A stretch of 10,649 bases of DNA from contig SXYY01000089.1 of assembly GCA_005788145.1 (NCBI GenBank), forward strand, positions 1 through 10,649. The letters run 5' to 3'. The notes beneath the pieces were generated by a model. The model saw nothing but the letters and a program-made list of their open reading frames with translations. It had not been told where the DNA came from and did no database searches. Below are positions 1 to 5,902 of the stretch, in pieces (position 1 is the first letter of the stretch; the number at the start of each line of letters is the position of its first letter). Source of the stretch: Bacteroidota bacterium (lineage in GTDB: Bacteria > Bacteroidota > Bacteroidia > NS11-12g > UBA955). The position numbers and the translations under genes were made by a program.

Positions 1-216
1 GCCAATCGCGGGATTCAGAAGACTCCAAAAGCTGGCTGCAAGCATCACGCCACCGGTGAAGCCCATCAAAACATCCATAAAACCTCGGTTGAGGTCCTTT
101 ACAAAGAACACCATCGATGCGCCCAAGGCAGTGACAAACCATGTGAACATGGATCCCACCAAGCCCTGCATCATCGGTGAGAGGCCTTCGAAGAAACTAT
201 GCAAACTGTCCATCAT
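1..216 (-). CDS. ZIP-family metal (zinc) transporter, GufA-like, N-terminal part only
   Basis: Partial gene: only the first 72 codons are inside the window and the rest lies beyond the left edge. ZIP proteins are inner-membrane carriers that move zinc and related divalent metals into the cytoplasm. The visible part has a short N-terminus, a first membrane segment at about residues 17-39 with the stretch ALGASMVFF, a short polar loop (VKDLNRGFMD) and a second segment reading GFTGGVMLAASFWSLLNPAI (residues 52-71). That second segment is the characteristic signature of the GufA/ZIP subfamily. There are two adjacent ATG codons (216 and 213); I take the first. A Bacteroidota-type promoter ends only 5 bases before it. 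The metal-binding helices (TM4/TM5) are not in view, so the substrate is inferred from the family. Confidence 0.85.
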   Translation of the reverse strand, partial: MMDSLHSFFEGLSPMMQGLVGSMFTWFVTALGASMVFFVKDLNRGFMDVLMGFTGGVMLAASFWSLLNPAIG

Positions 217-221
217 AATCC

Positions 222-251
222 CAAAGATAGTTCAATTGAATACGCCTTCAA
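222..251 (-). promoter_or_regulatory. Bacteroidota-type promoter of the ZIP transporter gene
   Basis: On the minus strand a -33 TTG (251-249) is followed by a 19-base spacer and a perfect -7 box TATCTTTG (229-222), matching the known Bacteroidota sigma-ABfr consensus (TTTG, about 19-21 bases, TAnnTTTG). Only 5 bases separate the -7 box from the ATG at 216, so the transcript should begin at or within a couple of bases of the start codon. A 10-bp palindrome TTCAATTGAA (231-240) sits in the spacer. Confidence 0.7.
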
Positions 252-288
252 GTGTTTAAAAATGAATTACATCCATATAGCCTTTCGC

Positions 289-1011
289 TTAATAGAAATA
301 CTCATCGCTCTTTTCAAAATTCCCGAAGTTGAAATGATAGGTGAAGGTGGCTTGTAAATTGCCACCTCGGTAGTTAAGCAAGAAATTCTTGTTCAAAAAT
401 TCACCCCCTGAAACCGACAATTCCATTTCTCGGCCGAACGGTTGTTGGTAGTTTAAGCCAAATTCATAGCGATTTCCCTTCGCTGTATTTCCACCCAAAC
501 CAATTCCCAAATAGAACATCGGATACAAATTTTGAACACTGTTCTCTACAATTCGGAATTTCTTGGCATTCCCGTTGAACAAGGTATCGTTGTCGTGGCC
601 AAAACTGTAGTGCATCGCAACGCCCATTTTTTCCATGATGAACCGAGATGCATTGAATTGCTGTCTGAAGGTTAATCCAAGTGGAACCACGATGCCGGGA
701 ATGTTTCGGCTAATTTTCAAATCGGTTTTGAGGGTGTCGTTGTAGATGCGGTATCCCTTATTGATGAATCCCAAACCACTGTTGATGGATACGTTATCGG
801 TGATGTCGTAAGTTATAATCCCCCCAAAGTGAACCCCTGTTTTGTTCCTGCCGGAGAAATTCTGGGCGAATGTATCGTTGTTGTAGGTTTTGGAGAAGTT
901 AAAGCCTCCATTGATTCCTACCGACCAAGGTTTTAATCGGTCATTGTTGCTTTGGGCGATAACAGCGCTTAATGACAAAAGGGTCGCAAAAAATAGGAGT
1001 TGTCTTTTCAT
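289..1011 (-). CDS. PorT-family outer-membrane beta-barrel protein
   Basis: A 240-residue secreted protein predicted to form a small beta-barrel in the outer membrane (OMP_b-brl_2/PorT-like family, common in Bacteroidota). It begins with a clear signal peptide, MKRQLLFFATLLSLSAVIA, probably cut before Gln20. After that come alternating polar/hydrophobic strands typical of the family: WSVGINGGFNFSKTY near the mature N-terminus, a strand around VSINSGLGFINKGYRIY, then IPGIVVPLGLTFRQQF. It ends with a strand-like, aromatic-rich C-terminus (ATFTYHFNF, last residue Tyr). The reading frame is open upstream to 1134, but that extension would overlap the divergent gene and hide the signal peptide, so 1011 is the preferred start. 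The precise role (secretion component, porin or structural protein) cannot be told from sequence. The ZIP gene follows after 72 bases but has its own promoter. Confidence 0.8.
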   Translation of the reverse strand: MKRQLLFFATLLSLSAVIAQSNNDRLKPWSVGINGGFNFSKTYNNDTFAQNFSGRNKTGVHFGGIITYDITDNVSINSGLGFINKGYRIYNDTLKTDLKISRNIPGIVVPLGLTFRQQFNASRFIMEKMGVAMHYSFGHDNDTLFNGNAKKFRIVENSVQNLYPMFYLGIGLGGNTAKGNRYEFGLNYQQPFGREMELSVSGGEFLNKNFLLNYRGGNLQATFTYHFNFGNFEKSDEYFY

Positions 1012-1021
1012 CTTCACCCAA

Positions 1022-1029
1022 CAAAGATA
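1022..1029 (-). promoter_or_regulatory. -7 promoter box of the outer-membrane barrel gene
   Basis: Perfect TAnnTTTG element (TATCTTTG on the minus strand), with 10 bases between it and the ATG at 1011. No good TTTG/TTG -33 element is visible at the usual distance, so this rests on the -7 box and its position in a divergent intergenic region. Confidence 0.55.
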
Positions 1030-1071
1030 ATAAACCATGGGGTATGCCGTTCGGTATCGGTCGAACCATCG

Positions 1072-1079
1072 TAAATTTG
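1072..1079 (+). promoter_or_regulatory. -7 promoter box of the acyl-CoA reductase gene
   Basis: Perfect TAnnTTTG element (TAAATTTG), 10 bases before the ATG at 1090. An imperfect -33 candidate TTCG lies at 1050-1053, 18 bases upstream. Together with the box at 1022-1029 on the other strand it makes a compact divergent promoter pair in 78 bases. Confidence 0.55.
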
Positions 1080-1089
1080 TGTCGAAATC

Positions 1090-2109
1090 ATGTGGCAAAA
1101 ACAAGCACTGCAAGCACTGCAAAAAGCGTTTCATTGGATGTCAACATCCGAAGAAGCCAAATCGATCCTATTACAATCCTATTACCAAAACAGATGGTTT
1201 GAAGAAGTGCAAGTTAGAAATGCGATTCAGCAATGGGAAGCGTCACTGACAGCATCGGAAATCGACATTTGGCTATCGAATTACCAATGGCCTTCTGAGG
1301 TTCACAACAGGCATCTCGGCGTGATCATGGCAGGCAACATTCCCCTGGTGGGATTGCACGACCTCATCGTTGGCGTTTTGAGTGGCTACCGCGTGAGTGC
1401 CAAGTTGTCTACGGATGACACCATTTTACCAAAAGCGCTGTTGGCAAAAGCGGCGGAGTTCGACCTTCATTGGGGCAACCAAATCACCTTTATGGAGCAA
1501 TTGAAATCGTTGGATACAGCCATCGCTACGGGTAGCAACAATTCCGCACGTTATTTTTCTGCCTATTTCAAAAACATCCCCCATGTAATACGCAACCACC
1601 GGAACGGTTTGGCGGTTTTAGACGGACATGAAACGGAAGCGGATTTCATTGGTTTGGGTAGGGATGTGTTCGATTATTACGGTTTGGGTTGCCGAAATGT
1701 TACCCATTTGATGGTGCCTGAACAGTACGATTTTACGCCATTGTTCCAATGTTGGGATAAAAACTACGCAGATATTCAGAACCACAACAAATACATCAAC
1801 AATTTCCAATATCACAGGGCGATGTTGCTCATGAATTTGGATCCGCACATCGATACAGGCTATGTGATTGCCAAAGAGAAATCAGAATTGTACGCGCCTG
1901 TGGGTATGCTGAATTATTCTTTTTACAAGGATGTGGATCATGTGAAACAACAAATTGAATGCTGGTCTGAGCAATTGCAATGCGTGGTTTCAAACATCGA
2001 TGGCATTGGGGCGATGCCGTTTGGAAAGGCCCAGTGCACAAGGTTGAGTGATTATGCCGATGGCCTGGACACGGCGCAGTGGCTACTAGATCAATCCACT
2101 CACGCCTAA
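1090..2109 (+). CDS. Acyl-CoA reductase, LuxC family (short Bacteroidota form)
   Basis: A 339-residue member of the LuxC acyl reductase family, which reduces a fatty acyl thioester to the aldehyde with NAD(P)H through a cysteine acyl-enzyme. Visible hallmarks are GVIMAGNIPLVGLHD (77-91), a dinucleotide-fold stretch ATGSNNSARYF (146-156) followed by IRNHRNGLAVLDG, and YYGLGCRNV, where Cys201 is in the expected place for the nucleophile. It is much shorter than Vibrio LuxC (about 480 residues) but similar to the forms common in Bacteroidota (about 330-360, from memory). No luxA, luxB, luxD or luxE homologue is nearby, so a bioluminescence role is not supported; the substrate is unknown. The start at 1090 fits the -7 box 10 bases upstream; a later Met at 1138 would remove N-terminal family sequence. 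The last 24 bases overlap the convergent arginase gene. Confidence 0.88.
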   Translation: MWQKQALQALQKAFHWMSTSEEAKSILLQSYYQNRWFEEVQVRNAIQQWEASLTASEIDIWLSNYQWPSEVHNRHLGVIMAGNIPLVGLHDLIVGVLSGYRVSAKLSTDDTILPKALLAKAAEFDLHWGNQITFMEQLKSLDTAIATGSNNSARYFSAYFKNIPHVIRNHRNGLAVLDGHETEADFIGLGRDVFDYYGLGCRNVTHLMVPEQYDFTPLFQCWDKNYADIQNHNKYINNFQYHRAMLLMNLDPHIDTGYVIAKEKSELYAPVGMLNYSFYKDVDHVKQQIECWSEQLQCVVSNIDGIGAMPFGKAQCTRLSDYADGLDTAQWLLDQSTHA

Positions 2110-3051
2110 AATTTCCCGCACCGCATTCAACATTTCATCGGGTTGGGGGAGTGTTGGGTTGAATTCTGTGATTTCTAAACAGCGCGTTCTGTCGTCGTTC
2201 AACAATTGTTGAACCAAGGATTTTGCCTGTTCTATGTTGAGTCCGCCCGCCACCGGAGTTCCTGTTGCCGTTGAAATTGAGGGGTCCATTGAATCAACAT
2301 CGAAACTCACATAAAGGGATTCGCAGTGCGAAAGGTGCTGTAGTGCTTTTTGAATACAGGCTTCGATACCAAGCGCTTGAATTTCCGTGGGATGAATGCT
2401 GCAAATACCGTGTTTTTCGACCAAGGCTGCCTCTGCAGGTTCATAATCCCTTACGCCAATGAATACCAGGTTTTTTGCAGGGATTGCGTTGCCCATGCCT
2501 TTGATGCCTTTGATACTTTCCCAGAGATTGGCTTCCAAGGGTGTTACAGCCTGTTCTGCGTGTTCAGTATTGTTGTCGTCGATCAACGCATTTACCGCCA
2601 TGCCGTGGCTATTTCCCGAGGGGGTGGTATAGGGTGAATGCAAATCGTAGTGAGCATCAATCCAGATTACACCAACTGAATTGGCATCTCTGTCCATGCA
2701 CAATCCGCTCACACCTCCAATGCCATTGCTGTGGTCGGCAGTTATCAACAAACAACGATGGCCGAGACTTAGTTGATGGGCGACTTTCTTGGCGAACAGC
2801 GATTGATGTTCTAACAGGGCTTCGCCATTTCTTAAATTTGAACGAACCGCATTCGCTTGATGGATATCGGCGGTTTGATGGGGAGATGTTGTGGGGGTAT
2901 AGTTGCTCTGAACAACTTCAGTATTGGTTGTATGAGCTTGATTTTTATAGGATTGTAATATAAAATCGGGCCCTTTGCTGCTGCCCAATTTCCCGGCTCC
3001 GTATTCCCATTCCGATGCTATAATACTGCCGCTTTTTTCTTTCATAACCAT
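2086..3051 (-). CDS. Arginase-family ureohydrolase (probable arginase)
   Basis: A 321-residue binuclear manganese hydrolase of the arginase/agmatinase/formiminoglutamase family, probably splitting arginine to ornithine and urea. All six expected metal ligands are visible: His107 (in ADHS), Asp132, His134 and Asp136 (DAHYD), and Asp251 and Asp253 (SFDVDSMDP). The substrate loop SGNSHG (145-150) and the EFNPTL segment (Glu296) also match arginases more than agmatinases. Differences from the textbook pattern: the usual GGDHS reads TADHS, and the position of Asn130 in human arginase I is His138. The N-terminal 60 residues are less conserved. ATG codons at 3051 and 3045 are both possible. It follows the glycosyltransferase gene by 53 bases on the same strand with no clear terminator between them, so it may be co-transcribed. 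Formiminoglutamase is the main alternative. Confidence 0.83.
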   Translation of the reverse strand: MVMKEKSGSIIASEWEYGAGKLGSSKGPDFILQSYKNQAHTTNTEVVQSNYTPTTSPHQTADIHQANAVRSNLRNGEALLEHQSLFAKKVAHQLSLGHRCLLITADHSNGIGGVSGLCMDRDANSVGVIWIDAHYDLHSPYTTPSGNSHGMAVNALIDDNNTEHAEQAVTPLEANLWESIKGIKGMGNAIPAKNLVFIGVRDYEPAEAALVEKHGICSIHPTEIQALGIEACIQKALQHLSHCESLYVSFDVDSMDPSISTATGTPVAGGLNIEQAKSLVQQLLNDDRTRCLEITEFNPTLPQPDEMLNAVREILGVSGLI

Positions 3052-3104
3052 GTCACGGAGGATGCTATACCCGCAATATAAGGTAATTTTTTAATATGCC
3101 AAGG

Positions 3105-4799
3105 CTATCGCCGTTGCCAAACGAAGTAGGCACCTTGGCTGTCAATGAGGTTGAATTGATACCGAAAATATCGGTCAGCCACAAAGGTAGATTTGGTGAT
3201 CAATCGCGCATTTTCTCGGTGGTTGGCATCTTTGATCCAAATCCGTTTTGCTTCTTGTTTTGGGTAGGGATTGAACTGACTTCGGTGTAACACAAACGTA
3301 TCGCTCAACCAGGGGCCTTGCATGTGAGAAGGGTTTAATTTGCCATGAAAATACAAGGCATAAGATCGGAATCCATGTGTCTCTACAAATTGGTTGATTG
3401 GTTTGCTTTCCTGAATCACCGTCTTGGTCAATTCTCGCTGTAACAATCGTTCAACTGGAGGCAGTAAAAAGAAATAACTGCTCAACGCAACGGCTGAAAC
3501 GCCCATGAACAACTTGCCCGGGTGCCATTGGTTGTGGAGGAAGTTTTTTACCAGCCATGGAAAAACCAAAACCAGCATGAGCATCGCAGGAATCAATGCC
3601 GCAAACGACCAAGGTTCATGACCATCAAACAAGCCTTTGGTGTATGCATCGAGATGGGGAATGGCCCACTGGGGCAATGCGGTGCGAACGAATACGAGAG
3701 GCAACAGCAGCATCACAGCGAGTAAGCCAAGTGCTGTGATGAAAAGGGCGACCTTCTGAATCCAATGGGTTTGTCCACGATTGGTGTGTATGAGATAGGT
3801 GTGGTAGCCCGCGAAATAGGTCAAAGGAAACCAACAGAGACTACTGTAGTGAATGATTTTTGTTGTTACGATGCTGAATACCACCAAAACCACCCAAAAC
3901 AATGCGCGCATGAGGGTGTGCCAGCTCTCCAGTCCAAAATCTTCTTCGCCCCTTTGAAACAAATAGGGTATCGCCAATGCAGCGGCAGGAAAACACAAAA
4001 ACAACAAAACAACCACGTGATAAAACCACGGTTGGTTGTGCCAAGGGATTTGTCCTTTCACCAATTCCAATTGGTAATCAATGAACGAAGCGAAAAAATG
4101 CGGTCCCAAATGGTTGTATATCTGTAAAATCCAACTGCCAACGATGAGGGTGCAACCCAACAACGCAATCAGGATTCTTATTGAAAAGATGTCTTGCCAA
4201 CGTCCACGGTAGGCGGTAATGAGCAGAACCACCAAACCCAAGAGCAACAACGCCACCTGTCCTTTGGTTAAAACCGCCAACCCGATGAAAATACCCACCA
4301 AAAAGTAATGCCAATGGGGACGACTCTCTTCAGAATCACATCGCGTAATTCGATACCAATGCCAAATCGCCAAGAAAATGAACAAATTAAATACCGGGTC
4401 GATAATGCCCGACTTGAAGTATAACAATGGAGCGAAGGTGAACGCCATCGCCAATGCCCAAAAGACACCCAGTGTTCGTCGCCCCAAACAGTATCCGATG
4501 TGATAGGCCAAATTCACGGTGACTATGCCCGCCAACGCATTTGGGAGTCGATAAACAAAAGTATGATCACCGAACAGACCCAAAAAGGCCGATTGTAACC
4601 AGATAAAAAGGGGTGGTTTCTCCCAAAATGGTTCAAAACCTACTTGTACGTAGTAAAAATTCTTTGTGAGCCACATCTCACGTGCAGCCTCGGCAAAATT
4701 GAGCTCGTCCCAATCGAACAAAGGCGTAACGCCCAATCCCGGTAAGAACAGAAGAACCGCAACCGCTGTGATAATGAAATGGATGCTGGCCTTATTCAT
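3105..4799 (-). CDS. GT39/ArnT-like integral membrane glycosyltransferase
   Basis: A 564-residue inner-membrane glycosyltransferase of the GT-C fold (PMT/ArnT superfamily), which transfers a sugar from a polyprenyl-phosphate donor to a lipid or protein acceptor on the periplasmic side. The first periplasmic loop carries the acidic motif LFDWDELNFAEAAREM (27-42, with Asp29, Asp31 and Glu32), then FEPFWEKPPLFIWLQ (55-69), both classic for the family. Further signs are FKSGIIDP (128-135) and LTKG (177-180). About a dozen hydrophobic segments follow, up to about residue 450, then a soluble C-terminal domain of about 110 residues, as in ArnT. Its start codon overlaps the stop of the PAP2 phosphatase gene (ATGAATAA, 4799-4792), indicating translational coupling. 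Whether the acceptor is lipid A, protein or another glycolipid cannot be decided here. Confidence 0.87.
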   Translation of the reverse strand: MNKASIHFIITAVAVLLFLPGLGVTPLFDWDELNFAEAAREMWLTKNFYYVQVGFEPFWEKPPLFIWLQSAFLGLFGDHTFVYRLPNALAGIVTVNLAYHIGYCLGRRTLGVFWALAMAFTFAPLLYFKSGIIDPVFNLFIFLAIWHWYRITRCDSEESRPHWHYFLVGIFIGLAVLTKGQVALLLLGLVVLLITAYRGRWQDIFSIRILIALLGCTLIVGSWILQIYNHLGPHFFASFIDYQLELVKGQIPWHNQPWFYHVVVLLFLCFPAAALAIPYLFQRGEEDFGLESWHTLMRALFWVVLVVFSIVTTKIIHYSSLCWFPLTYFAGYHTYLIHTNRGQTHWIQKVALFITALGLLAVMLLLPLVFVRTALPQWAIPHLDAYTKGLFDGHEPWSFAALIPAMLMLVLVFPWLVKNFLHNQWHPGKLFMGVSAVALSSYFFLLPPVERLLQRELTKTVIQESKPINQFVETHGFRSYALYFHGKLNPSHMQGPWLSDTFVLHRSQFNPYPKQEAKRIWIKDANHRENARLITKSTFVADRYFRYQFNLIDSQGAYFVWQRR

Positions 4800-5394
4800 G
4801 TATGTTCAATTTTCTGCCGAAATGGTCGGACAAAGTCAACATGGCGATTGCGAGACTGCCGCCGGCACAGACATCAATCAATGAATGTTGTCCCAAATAC
4901 ATCCTCGAAATTCCCATTCCAATCGCAATTGTGGTCAAAAATGCGGAAACCAATTGTTTGTGTTTGAATTGACTGGGATAATTCAATGCCAACCAACCCA
5001 TGGTGAAAAATCCCACTGCGGTATGCCCAGAAGGAAATGCCTGCCAATGATGAATTTCCAAATTGGGGATAAGCCGAACCAGTTTAGCGTCGATTTCAAT
5101 GGGTCGTGGTGCATTGAGCGCTATTTTTGTGCCGGCGACCAAAAATGCTTGAATCCCCAGTGCCAAACCCATCCACAATGCCTTTTTCCAATCCTGAATG
5201 AGGGCGATGCTGGCAGCGACCAAAATCAATGCCCACTCAGCCAACGCAGAAAAGTGGATAAAAAAATCATCCCAAGATTTGTTGCCCAAATGATGCACCC
5301 ACCAGGTGAATTGCATGTTAAAACCCAACGCCACCGCGGACCAACCCAAAATGAGTATTAGGCCAGAAATGAAAAAGTAGGGTTGTCGCAGCAT
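4792..5394 (-). CDS. PAP2-superfamily membrane phosphatase
   Basis: A 200-residue integral membrane phosphatase of the PAP2 (type 2 phosphatidic acid phosphatase) superfamily. All three catalytic motifs are intact: Lys90 to Arg97-Pro98 (KIALNAPRP), PSGH at 121-124 with catalytic His124, and SRMYLGQHSLID at 163-174 with Arg164, His170 and Asp174. About six hydrophobic segments alternate with short loops, as usual for the family. Substrates in the family include phosphatidic acid, phosphatidylglycerol phosphate, undecaprenyl diphosphate and lipid A phosphates; the sequence does not settle which. It is the first gene of the pair with the GT39 glycosyltransferase, overlapping it by 8 bases, which suggests recycling of the polyprenyl carrier or dephosphorylation of the acceptor lipid (inference). 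The -7 box 8 bases upstream supports the ATG at 5394. Confidence 0.88.
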   Translation of the reverse strand: MLRQPYFFISGLILILGWSAVALGFNMQFTWWVHHLGNKSWDDFFIHFSALAEWALILVAASIALIQDWKKALWMGLALGIQAFLVAGTKIALNAPRPIEIDAKLVRLIPNLEIHHWQAFPSGHTAVGFFTMGWLALNYPSQFKHKQLVSAFLTTIAIGMGISRMYLGQHSLIDVCAGGSLAIAMLTLSDHFGRKLNIHE

Positions 5395-5402
5395 CAGTCA
5401 CA

Positions 5403-5410
5403 CAAAGATA
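5403..5410 (-). promoter_or_regulatory. -7 promoter box of the PAP2-glycosyltransferase operon
   Basis: Perfect TAnnTTTG (TATCTTTG on the minus strand), 8 bases before the ATG at 5394. The only -33 candidate is an imperfect TTTC about 16 bases upstream. It lies in the 106-base region shared with the divergent START-like gene, for which I see no equally good promoter. Confidence 0.6.
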
Positions 5411-5500
5411 ATTACTTCGCAACCCGGAAACATTTTGATATTCACGATAAATTGTTTTTTTTGCGTCAAGAGAATATTAGCTTCTGAATCATTTATACCT

Positions 5501-5902
5501 ATGTCAACAGCGCAACCTATCCGAAATAAATTGGAACTTGAATACCCGATGCGGTCTTCTGCCAACATACTTTACCAATATATTTCCAATCCATCGGGTT
5601 TACAGAGCTGGTTTGCCGATCATGTCGGGGTTCAGAATGGTGACAAATACAAATTCAAATGGGACGATGGTACAGAGGCCAATGCGATTTTGGTCAAGTC
5701 TGTGAACAGCAAATATGTCCGTTTCAAAATGGTGGATGCGCCAGAAGACGATGAATTCATGGAATTTCGCATTGCGCAAGATACCATTACAGGAGACATC
5801 GATTTGGTGATCACAGAATTTGTAAATGCCGGTGATGAAGACAATACGGCCGCGATTTGGGATGCTGCCGTGGAAAATTTGAAATATACAATCGGGGGTT
5901 AA
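5501..5902 (+). CDS. START-like domain protein (Bacteroidota-type, about 130 residues)
   Basis: A 133-residue cytoplasmic protein resembling the single-domain START-like family widespread in Bacteroidota. These are small helix-grip-fold proteins with a hydrophobic pocket and no established function. The recognisable core is LELEYPMRSSANILYQYISN (11-30) followed by PSGLQSWFADHV (31-42), then KYKFKWDDG and an acidic PEDDEFMEFRI strand. A C-terminal helix reads AAIWDAAVENLKYTIGG. No signal peptide or membrane segment. The frame is open from 5435, but family members begin just before the first strand, so the ATG at 5501 is preferred over an unrelated 22-residue extension. The stop codon overlaps that of the convergent amidohydrolase in the shared TTAA. 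Confidence 0.8.
   Translation: MSTAQPIRNKLELEYPMRSSANILYQYISNPSGLQSWFADHVGVQNGDKYKFKWDDGTEANAILVKSVNSKYVRFKMVDAPEDDEFMEFRIAQDTITGDIDLVITEFVNAGDEDNTAAIWDAAVENLKYTIGG

Noticed and set aside
257..276. Possible hairpin terminator after the barrel gene (ATGGAT, GTA, ATTCAT then four T on the minus strand)
   Set aside because: The stem is only 6 bp, AT-rich and needs a G-T wobble, with a short T-run; too weak to call.
1012..1134. In-frame upstream extension of the outer-membrane barrel gene
   Set aside because: It would bury a clear signal peptide, run through the divergent promoter region and overlap the start of the acyl-CoA reductase gene.
1090..2109. Part of a lux bioluminescence operon
   Set aside because: Only a short LuxC-type reductase is present; no luciferase subunits, transferase or synthetase lie nearby, and such stand-alone reductases are common in Bacteroidota.
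3085..3125. Possible terminator between the glycosyltransferase and arginase genes
   Set aside because: The only hairpin is a 3-bp GGC-GATA-GCC stem with mismatched flanks, and it is followed by A residues rather than a T-run on the transcribed strand.
3765..4127. Long antisense open frames over the glycosyltransferase, PAP2 (4885-5361), amidohydrolase (6227-6543) and dnaG (7882-8322, 8575-9012)
   Set aside because: Their translations show no family features and are rich in Cys, His and Arg; they are shadows of strongly recognised genes on the other strand.
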